Shown here: positions 1-24,725 of the stretch, piece after piece
Numbering within the stretch: the first letter of the stretch is position 1
Layout: the number at the start of each line of letters is the position of its first letter
NCBI GenBank assembly: GCA_020137815.1
Contig: CM035356.1
Coordinates: 4,875,789-4,939,788 of the forward strand
Length of the DNA stretch: 64,000 nt
Reading direction: 5' to 3'
Source: Hormiphora californensis
Taxonomy: Eukaryota; Ctenophora; Tentaculata; Cydippida; Pleurobrachiidae
Position numbers and translations under genes: made by a program
Notes under the pieces: model-generated
The model's database searches: none
The model's input: the letters and a program-made list of their open reading frames with translations, nothing else
What the model was told of the DNA's origin: nothing

Positions 1-276
1 TGTTAAAACTCGATTATTGCACGATCAGAGAGCTGTGATGTATCCTACAAATAAAATAAAGAAACACAAATTAACCTTAGAACCCAACTCAACACCTCAC
101 AGGGTGGTCCGGGGTGTCTGATCATTGATTATGGGTCGAAGATAATATCGTTGTAAATCAAGTTAAACAGAAGCATTCGACAATAATATGGTTCATGTTT
201 TCAGCTTATAAGTGGTAGGTATTCACAGACATAAGTATTGGAGAATTATAAATACCATGTTTCATGTTATGAGCTG

Positions 277-430
277 TCAGAGCATTGGCCTGACCAGGGG
301 GGGGGGGGTCTCATGTTGGTTTTGTTGTCCATACTACCAACAACCAACATGAAACCCCCCCCCCTCGCCTGACCCTACTCCCATTTCAAGGAGCGTGACA
401 GTGGTCAGAGCATTGGCCTGACAGCTGTTA
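277..430. repeat. hairpin repeat bounded by GTCAGAGCATTGGCCTGAC
   Basis: Two direct copies of GTCAGAGCATTGGCCTGAC (near 278 and 404) flank a hairpin with G-run and C-run stems around a short ATGTTGGTTTTGTTG-type arm. The same 19-mer, reverse complemented, occurs twice at 14478-14550 and once, with one mismatch, near 35682. It is therefore a dispersed short element. It lies downstream of the last visible tektin exon. Confidence 0.55.
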
Positions 431-448
431 TGATAGTGGTATACTCAC

Positions 449-3295
<2,847 letters not shown>

Positions 3296-3882
3296 GACGA
3301 TGGCAGAAAATTAAGAAGCTACTACTGAACTGCTGGGTACTGGATATAACTAACTGAGGTGGCACTATGCGTGCCCCCTGTCATCATGATAAACTCATAA
3401 TCGCAACATGATGCGCTTTTGTGCTTGTTGATTGTTTATCATATTGCAAAACAGCAGAGAGAAACAACTATTTTAAACACAGAGAAGGCGAGAGAGAGAG
3501 GGAGATAGACGAGAGAGGGATAGAGAGAAGGGAGATAGAGAGGGAAGATTGAAAGAGAGAGAGGGACAAAAAACAATAGTAAACAGGGCCAGGGAAAACA
3601 ACATATATCACATGTGTCCAATCTAGGTCCATGTGACAAATATAGGCTTACCTCGGAAGACATAACGAGAGAGATTAACTGTATCACCGGAGAGCAAGGG
3701 AGAGAGATCGAGATGATGTAGAATGAATGCACGCATGCACGCACTTGCTCCCCATCTTGTCTCCATGTCTCGGGTCACGTGGTAGCTCGTCACGTGACCA
3801 CCGGAGTTTTACAACCCACTCGAGAGAGTACGATCTTCGTTTCCTAGGTACCCACAGCAGCTGCCATGATGAGAGCTACTGC

Positions 3883-4043
<161 letters not shown>

Positions 4044-4265
4044 TATGGTCAGGGCTTCTGTAAAATTTAAAGTTTTGTGTAAAAGCTTCAATGAATATAT
4101 TAATTCATGCAGGAGGATTTAAAAATACGCCCCTTGGAGAAAAAGTTGGGTGTCTTGGAAATTGTAACGGTTAAAAAATTCCTCGACTCTTTCTCGAGAT
4201 CTCCAACAAGCACTTGCAGCGTGAGACATGATCACTTATTGACCGCATAAGTTATTATATGCAGA

Positions 4266-4280
4266 ATTGTTCGAGATGTG

Positions 4281-4344
<64 letters not shown>

Positions 4345-4374
4345 CCCTCTCTCTCTCTCTCCCCCCTCTCTCTC
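4266..4374. repeat. (CT)n microsatellite
   Basis: CT dinucleotide tract with C-run interruptions. It has no coding value. Confidence 0.95.
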
Positions 4375-5052
4375 CATTCGTTCAGTGCACTAAAAGGAAC
4401 AGTTTTATAACGCTGATATAGCTGCAGTCTAACAAGTACCATACGAGTAACAAAGAAAACTTCATATTCTACCAGTAAAAGTGGATGAAAAGTAACACAA
4501 TTTAATAAGTTAACTGTGAGACCAGGAAAGCGATACAGAATATCTATTGGCCGCCACTTGCGGGGAAATCCCTTTGACTACTTAGATCAAAGATGGGAAT
4601 TGCGTGCGTTAGAAAATTAACGATCACGCAACACGATTCATTATCGATCCTGTCTGGCGGCGCCAGACCCCGATCCTGGGGCGCCAGACCCCGATTTGAT
4701 TCTCAAACTAATCTGAGCGGATGGTGAGCAGATGGGGTCTGCTTGCCTTGTTCGACCCTCCCTCCCCGCGCCCCGGTTTGAACAAAACAAGGGTCTGCGG
4801 TGCAAGACAGGATCGATCTTAATTTTCATTTGCTGTGAGGGTACTGTAAAAAACGATAGACCAACTAAAAACTGCACTAAAAACTCCCTAAAAACTTGTT
4901 GACTAAAAATTAGGGTTCTGACTCGTTCTCCTGGTTGAGGAGGGGAATCAGATACTTCCCTAAAAATTGACTCCAGCTCCTATCCTCTCTCCATCAGTCC
5001 ATCAATTAAGAAGTTTCCGAAGACTGGAGAAACGTGAGAGTCCTAGAAAGTC

Positions 5053-15412
<10,360 letters not shown>

Positions 15413-16293
15413 CACGTGTACCTATATATAAAGGTGGAATCATCAGGAATTAGAGCAGGTAGTGATTGACGGGAGTGATATCAGTTAGTGGGATGTTATT
15501 AATAAGGAAGGGGTGGAGCTCAGCGGGGGGGGGGGGGGGGGGGGACAGAAAATATGAATACCATATCCACATAATTATCTGTAAAATGCTGGCATATTAA
15601 ACATATTTTATTGAGATAGTGGTCAGGAAATTATGGTTACGGGGGCGGCTCGCGAGTCGTCCAGGGTGTCCGGGCGGCCGCCTCGGTCAGAGGGTATGGG
15701 GGTGAAACCCCCCTTCCCCCATCGCAGGGTCCAGGGGTGTAGGGGGAGAGCCCCCGCAAGCAGGGTCTAGGGGCTGGAAGCCCCGGTGGGGGGTCAAGGG
15801 GGCGAAGCCCCCTGGAAAATTTGGGGGTTATGCGAGGATCAATGGGAAGGAGGAGAGAGAATTGCCATGCTGAAAACAGGCCGCGCGCACAAACCATGTT
15901 GCACCATTGCGCGTCCTACGTAAAGTATCCGTGTACACCCGAAAAAAAGTGTGACAGAGTGTGGGACATAACACAGTGACGAGCATGAAGGGTGAGTGGT
16001 GACTTGGTTGGCTTGGTTTCAACCTGAATAAAGAGTACCTACTGTACTTCAGAAGCAAATTAAACGGGAACTAAACATCCAGTTTTACACTTTTGATTTC
16101 GAGTTTTATGAAGGAGCAACATAAAGCAATCAAAAATTAGAGTCCATCAATTGTCAGTACGATTTAAGCTTTGCCCCTTGAATTTCTATTGGATCGCCCT
16201 AACACAACCACATTCATGTACACTACTTTTCTGCCCGTTATAACTTACCTTTTTTCTTGAAATCAACATACTGAACTTCTTGTAGATCTTACC
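15413..16293. promoter_or_regulatory. Divergent intergenic between L2HGDH and LRR gene 1
   Basis: 880 bp separates two oppositely directed start codons (15412 minus, 16294 plus), so it should hold both promoters. It contains a 20-G run near 15525 and the GC-rich element at 15641-15827. No specific promoter motif can be assigned. Confidence 0.5.
15641..15827. mobile_element. GC-rich dispersed element with local hairpins
   Basis: About 187 bp of inverted GC-rich segments (GGGGGTGAAACCCCCC, GGGGGCGAAGCCCCC, core GCAGGGTCTAGGGGCTGGAA). Flanks 15555-15640 and 15828-15860 are nearly the same as uninterrupted sequence at 21130-21235, which acts as an empty site. Related cores are at 42985-43115, 50315-50440 and 51540-51605. 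Confidence 0.65.
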
Positions 16294-18077
16294 ATGTCTG
16301 AAGCAAAGACCAACGACCAATCGCCATCCACCGCCGACCAATCATCCAATGACGACGGACCCTCAATCGCTAAGTCTTTTCACAATCTCCTGAAGAAATT
16401 TAGGGGGCCAGCCGTCGAAGACGTAGACGAGAATGGCAGTCCTGTGCTGGTAAATGCCGAGCCAGCACCTGCCGAGCCAGCACCTGCACCAGCTGTAGAT
16501 GAGCCAGCACCAGCCCAGGAGGCTCCAAAAGAGACACCTGCACCATCATCCCCTTTTAAGATGCCAAAATCAATCCGGAAAGAGAAATCAGCGAGTAAAC
16601 CTCGTGAGCCACCCAGCACGGGTTCCTCTACAGCGTTTGGCAATCCCAGCTACACCGGAGCAGCGCCCTTTATGTTCCCTCCAATGGGTATGATGATGAT
16701 GGCTCCACGATCCACCGCCACTCTGGACACCGTAGCACAGCAGCTGGATAGTTTGGCGCAGTGTGTGTCGTGGCTGTCTCAGCGAGTGATAGACAACCAG
16801 CAACTCCATGGGGAGAGCACGCGGCTGAAAGAATTAATCATTAACCTTGAGTTCCAGGTGAAGCAGAGCGAGAACTGGGCGAATGATATTGCCGTCCTGA
16901 GGCAGGACCTGGAGAAGAAGTATAAGATTGCTCCCAAGGGCAAATATGCGAGCTTACCTGTGAGTGTGACCAAAGCTGTGACTCCGTCGGGCTGGAAACC
17001 TGGAACTATTTCTTCAGAATCAGGTTAGTTATACTCCCTCCATTGGGCATCGACCCTCCTTCCTTGCCCTCCTCGATCCCATCTGTCCCTACTACGGTAT
17101 ATACCTCTAATCACCTCTTCCACCCTCTTATCATTACACTCTTCATTAGAACCCACGAAAGACAAAGAAGGCGACCAAGAACAGAGTGCAGAGGATGAAG
17201 GAGACGACTCGAAGAAACCCGAGGAGGACCAGGATGATGAGGAAGGACCAAAGATCCCGGAAATTACGCCCGACAATTATATAATGAAGACCAAGAAAAT
17301 CGAGATGGATCACAAGACTGAGATCCCGAGCTCAATTTGGGACCAAGGTCTGGTGTGTGGTATCACCCGTCTGTCGCTGCAGCACTGCAAACTTGCAGAA
17401 GTACCGGAGCAAGTGTTCACACTGAGATGCACCCTCAAGGAGCTGGAACTGTGCCAGAACAAGCTCAAGGAGGTTCCTGCGGATATCGGGAAGATGGTGA
17501 AACTGACGAAACTTACGCTCAACCACAACCAAATCACTGCTCTTCCTACAGAAATGGGGTACGTATTATGGGTCGGAATGGGGACAGGGGTGGGATACAA
17601 ATTATGGGGCCCGAAGTTTGAAAAGTAAAAGTAATATCTGTGTCCCTTCAGGAAACTCGTTAACTTGGAGGATCTGAACCTGGGTCACAACAAATTTGCA
17701 GAGGTTCCTGAACCAATTTATGAACTGAAAGCACTCTGCTCTCTGATTCTGGGCAACAACCAGATATCAAATGTTGAGGTAAGATTTTGTGTCACCCAAA
17801 GTGCGTTTATTTTGTCGCCCCAAATGCGTGTCATCCAATATTTCTAACAAATTCTCTGTGTTTCAGGGTAAGAAGTTTGTTTCCTATGAAGGCGTTGGTG
17901 ACGTTAAGCTTTGAAAACAACAACTTAAGTAAGCTCTCAAACGAGCTCGGTCTTATCCCAAATCTGAAGACAATCATGGTTTCGGGTAATGCCTTCAAGA
18001 TACCCCGATCACAAATAGTATCTAGAGGGAGCGCTGCAATCCTTGATTTCCTAAAGGGCAGATGTACTGAGCAATAG
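16294..18077 (+). CDS. LRRC40-like LRR protein 1, frameshifted last exon
   Basis: Exons 16294-17023, 17150-17558, 17652-17778 and 17867-18077. The N-terminus is disordered with Ala/Pro repeats, then comes a coiled-coil stretch (TLDTVAQQLDSLAQCVSWLS), an acidic region and at least five LRRs (LKELELCQNKLKEVP, LTKLTLNHNQITALP, LEDLNLGHNKFAEVP). The C-terminal KTIMVSGNAFKIPRSQI..GSAAILDFLK block matches the end of LRRC40-type proteins. Compared with gene 2, exon 4 has one extra base just after its acceptor (25 against 24 bases up to ATGAAG/CTGAAG). Normal splicing therefore gives GKKFVSYEGVGDVKL and a stop, while the conserved C-terminus stays open one frame over. Either a pseudogene lesion, a shifted acceptor or a sequence error. 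Intracellular; function unknown. Confidence 0.82.
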
Positions 18078-19236
18078 GTCGTTTTATAATTCAGTGTTGT
18101 GTAATTTTAAAGATCTTAAACTTAAAAACTTAACGAAATTAAAAGTGTGTCTTCATTTTGTCACAATCCGTTTTGCACTCGTATCTTTCTATCTTGCTTC
18201 TTTCTATCTTTCTTTAATACTGTATGTCTATTTCTTTTTCTCTCTCCCTCTCTCCCACTTTGAGATAACTAATGTAATGTGTCAATACAGTTCGCTCTCA
18301 CGGTCTATTAACTAGAAAAAGTGTCCTCTGAGGATTGAGATCAAAGTAGACCAAGATGAGGGGGAGAACTCAGTATCCCAGGTTCCTAAGACGTCTTTAA
18401 CAAACAAACAAACAAACAAACAAACAGAGAGGATTGTATTTTTCCAATTTTTATCTCCAAGTGGCTCCATGTTTCTGGCCCACCCTGTATGAACATTCTT
18501 CTACGAGGAAGGATAACACTTTCTGCATCTGGGTGAACCGAATCGCAGCAATTACACACAGAATTTAATTCAAATCGGGAATGGGAAATGTTGAGGGGTG
18601 CTCACTGTTATGGATCTCACGTGGTTCGAAGTTTGGGCAGGCATAGAAGACTCAGGATGTTACAAAGGTGAACAAATTTCGATAATAACTTTGTACTTTG
18701 CCATTACGTGTTTGATAAAGGAGCACTAACAAGTTACAGAACAGAATTCTATTCATTATTCGTTCGTTACATTGCAATTTGTTTCACTAAATTGCCTGTC
18801 TCACTCTCAGACATCTACATGGGCTCTTCTTGTCACTAAAATGCAACTTTATACCGCCTAAAAACGCCTATTTCCAGCACACATGGCCTCTCAGTTACCG
18901 CTTCACAGTCTCTCGGGTCATTCCTAGTCTCATCACTAGATTACAGCCGCATTTTTGGCCAAAATCGACAATTCAATTCGGAAAATTTTGTACTTTGCCA
19001 TAACGTGTTTGATAAAGGAGCACTAACAAGTTCCAAAGCAAAAGTCTATTCATTACTCATCAGATTTACACCACCGCCGTTCTTTATCACTTTGCATTTT
19101 GTTTTACTCTCAATCCTCTCACATAGTGTCAACTACTACGACTACTACTACTTGTATCACATACATCGCTTTAGTCCACCAGTTATTTGCAGCGCTCGTC
19201 AATACAACACACTGACAGTTAACCTCCTGTAGCACA
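18078..19236. promoter_or_regulatory. Intergenic between the LRR paralogues with a duplicated segment
   Basis: About 110 bp at 18690-18800 is repeated at 18985-19095 (TTTGTACTTTGCCATTACGT and GTTTGATAAAGGAGCACTAA are shared). An (AAAC)n run lies near 18402. The second copy sits about 140-250 bp upstream of the gene 2 start, so it may be part of its promoter (inference). Confidence 0.55.
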
Positions 19237-20658
19237 ATGTCTAAGCCTTCTAAGCCAACTTTGGAGACACTAGCACAGCAAGTGCAAGGTTTGACACTAA
19301 GTGTGTCGGGACTGTCTCAGCGAGTGGCCGAAAACCAGCGTCTTTTTGAGGAGAACATGCGGCTGAAAGACGTGGTCCTTGATCTGGAGTATAGACTGAG
19401 GGAGAACACCCAGCGGACAACTGATCTTAGCGCCCTGAGGAACGCCCTGGAGAAGAAGTTTGGTCCTGCTGATTTACCCCAAATTAACCCAATCCCAATA
19501 TCAATTTATTGCAACGGCAGCGGCAACGCAAATAGCTCAGTGCTCACATCTGCGAATAAGTCGGGCGGTAAGGACTCCAAAACAGAATCAGGTCAGTTTA
19601 GCTCCCTGATCTTTGTCCTTTACTAGCCTCGCATCCTACGGGCTCCCTAACCCCCTCGTTCCCTCCTAGGTACCTCTGAAAAGAAGGACACTGCGGAGAA
19701 TAAGGACTCGACAGAGAAGAAGGACACGAAGGAGAACGAAAAAGAACAGAGTGCAGAGGCTGAGGGAGACGACTCTAAGAAACCCGAGGAGGACCAGGAG
19801 GAAGAGGATGAGGATAAACCAAAGATTCCGGACGTTAGGCCCGATCAGTTGATAAAGAACACCAAGACAATCGACATGAATCATAAAATTGAGATCCCGA
19901 GCTCAATTTGGGACCAAGGTCTGGTGTGTGGTATCGTCCGTCTGACACTGCAGCACTGCCAACTGACAGTAATACCGGAGCAAGTGTTCACACTGAGATG
20001 CACCCTCAAGGAGCTGGAACTGGGCCAGAACAAGCTCAAGGAGGTTCCTGCGGATATCGGAAGGATGAAGAAACTGACGAAACTAACGCTCAACCACAAC
20101 CAAATCACTGATCTTCCTAAGGAACTAGGGTAAGTTTTATAATGGGGGAGTGGGGACAGGGGTGGGATATTGGGGTCTGACGTTTGCTTTTGTAAATTGA
20201 AAGTAATAACTGTGTCCCTCCAGGAAACTCGCTAACTTGGAGGATCTGAACCTGAGTCACAACAAATTTGCAGAGGTTCCTGAGTCCGTGTTTCAACTCA
20301 AAGCACTCTGCTCTCTGATTCTAGCCAACAACCAGCTATCCAAAATAGAGGTAAGATTTTGTGTCACCCAAGGTGTGTGTATGTGTAATTTCACCCCAAG
20401 TGCGTGTCACCCAATATTTCTAACAATCTCTCTGTGTTTCAGGCCATGAAGTTGGTTCCTCTGAAGGCGTTGACGTTATTGAGCATTGAAAACAACAACT
20501 TAAGTAGGCTCGCAAACGAGATCGGCCTCATCCCAAATCTGAAGACAATCATGGTTTCGGGTAATGCCTTCAGGATACCCAATACAACCCTCATAGCTAA
20601 AGGGAGCGCTGCAGTCCTTGAATACCTAAGGAATAGATGTCCTGGGCTTGAGCAATAA
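19237..20658 (+). CDS. LRRC40-like LRR protein 2 (intact paralogue)
   Basis: Exons 19237-19591, 19670-20129, 20224-20350 and 20443-20658, all in phase. The order is coiled coil (LAQQVQGLTLSVSGLSQRVA), a Lys/Glu-rich acidic linker, LRRs (LKELELGQNKLKEVP, LTKLTLNHNQITDLP, LEDLNLSHNKFAEVP, LLSIENNNLSRL), then LKTIMVSGNAFRIP and SAAVLEYLRNRCPGLEQ as in LRRC40 C-termini. It lacks the long Ala/Pro N-terminal extension of gene 1. The two genes have identical intron positions and very similar exon sequence, so they are a tandem duplication. Likely cytosolic scaffold; the role is not known. Confidence 0.85.
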
Positions 20659-21306
20659 GTGTTTCATACACCAAAGTTGCGGAAATGAATTGTATCATGT
20701 ATCACTGTATTTTACATCGTTTCGAAAAAAGATTATTTTCAATGTTATGGAACAAATTTAATACCAGTCGCACAACCTTGGCATAAAACCCTTGATAGTG
20801 AAACTGTGGTGACCATGGTCTAGGCAGTAGGCGGAAAGCGGAGTGTGATGAAGAGGATGTACGATGGCTCTCATTACCTCTCTCCCTGTTTCTCAATCAT
20901 CTATCTCTCTGTTTCTCACTCTCCGTTTCTCTCTGTGTTTTGTACTCAGTCTCGTAACTTTTGTAACCCTGCTAGGCATCTGTCTCTCCCCTCACACCCC
21001 TGCTAGCAGCTAGGCTCCTGTCTCGCCCCTCACATCCCCCTGGGAGGCTCGTGCCTCTCCCCTCACGGCCCACATCCCCCAGTAAGACAGATTCTGGAGA
21101 GGGGAAGAGTGAGACAGAAAAAGGGGAATATTATATTCACATAATTATAAAATGCTGGCATATTAAATATATTTTATAGAGATAGCGGCCAGGAAATACC
21201 GGTTATGCGGGCATCAAAGGGAAGGAGGATGGATAGAGAGAGAGAGAGAGAGAGAGAGGAAAGGAAGCTGGAAGGGGTTGGAGAGAGAACAACCTTCCGA
21301 GTGAGT

Positions 21307-21388
<82 letters not shown>

Positions 21389-21507
21389 ACAAGGGAGAAT
21401 TCAGAAAGAAGGGAAGAGAGACAAGATAACCGTGTGTCCCTTCTAATTGACAGTTCCGTGACACGACACGCCTCCGCCCTGTGTGTGTGTGAGAATAACA
21501 TCAAAAT
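20659..21507. other. Intergenic, upstream of the LamB gene
   Basis: No coding sequence seen. It holds three imperfect ~45-bp repeats of a CTCCCCTCACA.CCCCTG type at 20985-21085, the empty-site copy at 21130-21235 of the 15.6-kb locus, and a (GA)n tract at 21233-21390. Confidence 0.5.
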
Positions 21508-24500
21508 ATGTCACTACTTTTGCTCTTCTTTGCTGTCCTACTCAGCTCCTCCTCTTGTTCTACAACCGGTGGCCTACTTGACTGTTCAGCCTGTGGAAAT
21601 GGCACCCGAGATTGTATCGAGGATATCTGCACGTGCAAAACGAATGTAATCGGATCAGATTGCACCAAATGCCGTCATGGGACAGTTGGGTTGGAGGTAG
21701 AGAATCCAGCGGGGTGCTCACCGTGCTACTGTTCCGACCACTCTCCCTCATGCTCCCTCCAATCTTGGAGCATTTCCTATGCCGGGGAGTCGTTCGAGGC
21801 GAGCCGAGGGGCGGGGTGGTACGTTCAGGCTATCGGAAATAATCGCACCTCAGAGAATATCCATACCTCATTCGGAGGGAGTTCCGAGTACATCTCCTAC
21901 ACAAGAAACAGGTATTAGGTTGGTACCTGTATTAGGTTGGGCACGTTGCGTCCCTCACACAAGAAACAGGTAATATATCTCATTTCTTACAAAACAGGTA
22001 TATATTAGGATTGAGGTCAAACCTCGAGTGGTTTATGAATCAAGTTGACCAATTAGCTGTTTTTGAGTCGCATGGTTTTGGATACAATAAGCTTGTTTTT
22101 TGATGTTCTAATATTTGTATGCAGTGATGAGGTGATAAAAACAACTTCCCCCAGGTGGGAGTTGGAGGCAAATAATTTCTACTGGATTGTACCACCTCAA
22201 CACTACGGGGACTGGTTGAGCAGTTATGGGGGTCGGATATTTTATACCCTACACCTCCGATGTGGATCTGACTTTTCCTGTGGCTTCAACTATGTTAGTA
22301 TACTATGTATTCGAGTTTAGAGCAAATAAAGGGGATAAAATCGAGCGGAACACGTGATATTGAGTTTAGGATTGAAAAGCAGACGGGTGTTGTCTTGGTA
22401 ACGTTGTCCGATTCGGTATGCTGACTCGATCTCACACACATTCCACAAAATTGGAGTAGAAGTCTCTTCCCTACTATTTTCTTCGTGGGCTTGAACCCAC
22501 GACGATAATTATGGGTACAATGAACGACTATTTAAATCGATGGCGTCCTCGTTCAATACATCTAAACCACCTAACGATTCCTTTCTCAGGAGCCATGGAT
22601 AATTCTAACAGGAGGACTTCCCTCCAGTCTCACCACCCTCCACTACTACAAGTACGAGGGGAAGGGAGAGAAATGGCGGGGATTCAAGGAGATTTCAATA
22701 CCTCTCCGGGAGGGGTTTGACGCTGACACATGCTGGATGTACCCTGACTTCACCTGTGCAGACCGCCGAACATTCCTCTCAGTACTGAGCAACATTGTCT
22801 CCGTTAAGATCAAAGGGGGTATCTTCAGGACATCATACGCCATGGCACTTGGTGGGTTTAGGAGAGAGGTGGCACGGCACTCTGGATCTGTTTCGAGGAT
22901 GGTTGAGGTTTGCAATTGTCCGGCACCCTACACTGGCACTTCCTGCCACCTATGTCGCGAGGGACTGTGGCATAAGAGCGGCTGGGGATGTAAACCGTGC
23001 GATTGTAATGGATACAGCCTGAAATGCGACAGTTTCACTGGCTACTGTTCCGATTGTGCGTATGATACAGCCGGTACCCACTGTTCCGAGTGTGCGAGGG
23101 GTTTCTACGGTGTGCCCGATGGTGCCCCTAACCCCTGTAAACCGTGCCCGTGCAATGATCGAGCGGACGCGTGCACCACAACAGAAAGTGGCGGGTTCGG
23201 TGAATGTGTTGACTGCAAAGATGGGTACACTGGCCGACAGTGTGAGACATGTGCCGATGGTTACTATGGTAACCCAGCCCTCGGTGTTCCATGCCGGGCG
23301 TGTGAGTGCAGTGGAAACATCGACCTCACCGCCCAGGGCAACTGTCATAACGTGACCGGAGAGTGCTTGAGGTGTTTGAACCACACAACGGGTTTCAAAT
23401 GTGACGAGTGTATCCGGGGTTACCATGGTGATGCTACCCGGGGAGCGTGTGTACAGTGTAACTGCAACATGGTTGGGTCCAGGGATAATATTTGTGATCC
23501 TCGTAACGGTCAGTGTAGGTGTAAAGATAATGTGGTGGGGAGATGGTGTGATAGGTGTGAGAAGGAGAACTGGGGATTGTCCAGTGGAGAGGGGTGTCAA
23601 CCGTGTCAGTGTGATGTTAGTGGTACCCTTTTCAGGTACGTAACATGCACTATGCAGTTAGTTATAAGAAGGGGTTGGGGTGGCCACCACGTAACATGCA
23701 GTTAGTTGTAATTTAGGAAGGGGGGGTCAGTGGTACCCTTTTCAGGTACGTAACATGCACAGTTAGTGGTACCCTTTTCAGGTACGTAACATGCAGTTAG
23801 TTGTAATTTAGGAAGGGGGGGGGGTCAGTGGTACCCTTTTCAGGTACGTAACATGTAGTTAGTTGTAATTTAGGAAGGGGGGGGGGGCGGCCACCACTGA
23901 ATACATGCAGGTAGTTAGAGTGTAGACTAGTCTGTAGAGGGGAGAGGCGATAGAGAGATGTACAATATACATCGATGTATAGATGTGTGTAGAAATGTGC
24001 AGATGTGTAGATAACTAATTATTTGGAGGGCTGTCATTACGTATTATATTCTGGGGTAGCTATCTAATAAAACGACATGTTTGCACCATATAGTTGTCTT
24101 CAATTCATTGTTCGTTATATTTCATATTCCTCCTAGGTCACGTGACTGCGACGTGAGAACGGGCCAGTGTGACTGTCGAGCAGATCGGCAATACCGGCGA
24201 TGTGACGGTTGCGTGAATGGCTACTACCTCAGATCGGGTGTCTGTGTGGGCTGCCAGTGTCCCGTGTCCCGGAGTTCAAACTATAGCTGCAACGGGGTAA
24301 CAGGATCTTGTTACTGTCTCCCTGCATACACGGGGCCACGGTGTGAAGTAGCGGCGTGTCTCCGGGGCAGTTGGAGCGACTGGGACAGGTGCAGTAAGGG
24401 GTGTGGTAATGGCACCCAGACGAGGACTAGAAGAGTGTTCCTACCTGATGACGAGGTGTTAGCAATGGGTCTACCCGGGGAGGAGTGTGGGAGTATCGAA

Positions 24501-24725
24501 ACAGAGCAGAGATCTTGCAACACGGCCCAATGTGAACAGGTAACGGATGGGGGAGAGTGGTGTGGTGTGGTGGAGACTGTCCAACCTCTACACTGGGATG
24601 GGTGTAGGACACGGAGGAGCACGAGGGTGTTGGAGTGCGGGGGGGGCAAGTGCTCATGGTGTATGAGTTGCATCCCAGCTAACCCAGAGGAACTGTACCG
24701 TGGGAAGGGGATTGGAAGGTCTTGA
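21508..24725 (+). CDS. Secreted LE-LamB-LE-TSP1 extracellular matrix protein
   Basis: Exons 21508-21911, 22125-22293, 22323-22415, 22590-23635 and 24137-24725. Signal peptide LLLLFFAVLLSSSSCS; a laminin-type EGF (LE) module; a laminin IV (LamB) domain (FYWIVPPQHYGDWLSSYGG to FLSVLSNIVSVKIKGG); about six LE modules starting VCNCPAPYTGTSCHLC; a thrombospondin type 1 repeat (GSWSDWDRCSKGCGNGTQTR); and a short Cys-rich end (HWDGCRTRRSTRVLEC) resembling the first half of a C-terminal cystine knot. The LE-LamB-LE order is as in laminin gamma and perlecan, but there is no LN or coiled coil. Intron 2 would be only 29 bp, so that junction is tentative. Intron 4 opens with copies of the exon 4 donor. 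Confidence 0.82.
22485..22510 (-). other. tRNA T-arm-like sequence (possible SINE B box)
   Basis: On the minus strand CGTGGGTTCAAGCCCACG forms a 5-bp stem with a TTCAAGC loop, matching a pol III B box (GTTCAANNC). No A box or complete cloverleaf is visible nearby, so it is not called a tRNA gene. Confidence 0.25.
23636..23890. repeat. Tandem copies of the LamB-gene exon 4 donor
   Basis: The last bases of exon 4, TGGTACCCTTTTCAG, plus its donor GTACGTAACATGCA are repeated three more times within 220 bp (around 23730, 23768, 23829), joined by AGTTAGTTGTAATTTAGG and G-runs. Each unit carries a pyrimidine-rich acceptor-like CCCTTTTCAG and a strong donor GTACGT. Confidence 0.9.

Noticed and set aside
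22950-23600. 216-residue frame antisense to the LE modules
   Set aside because: Shadow frame of the laminin EGF exon.
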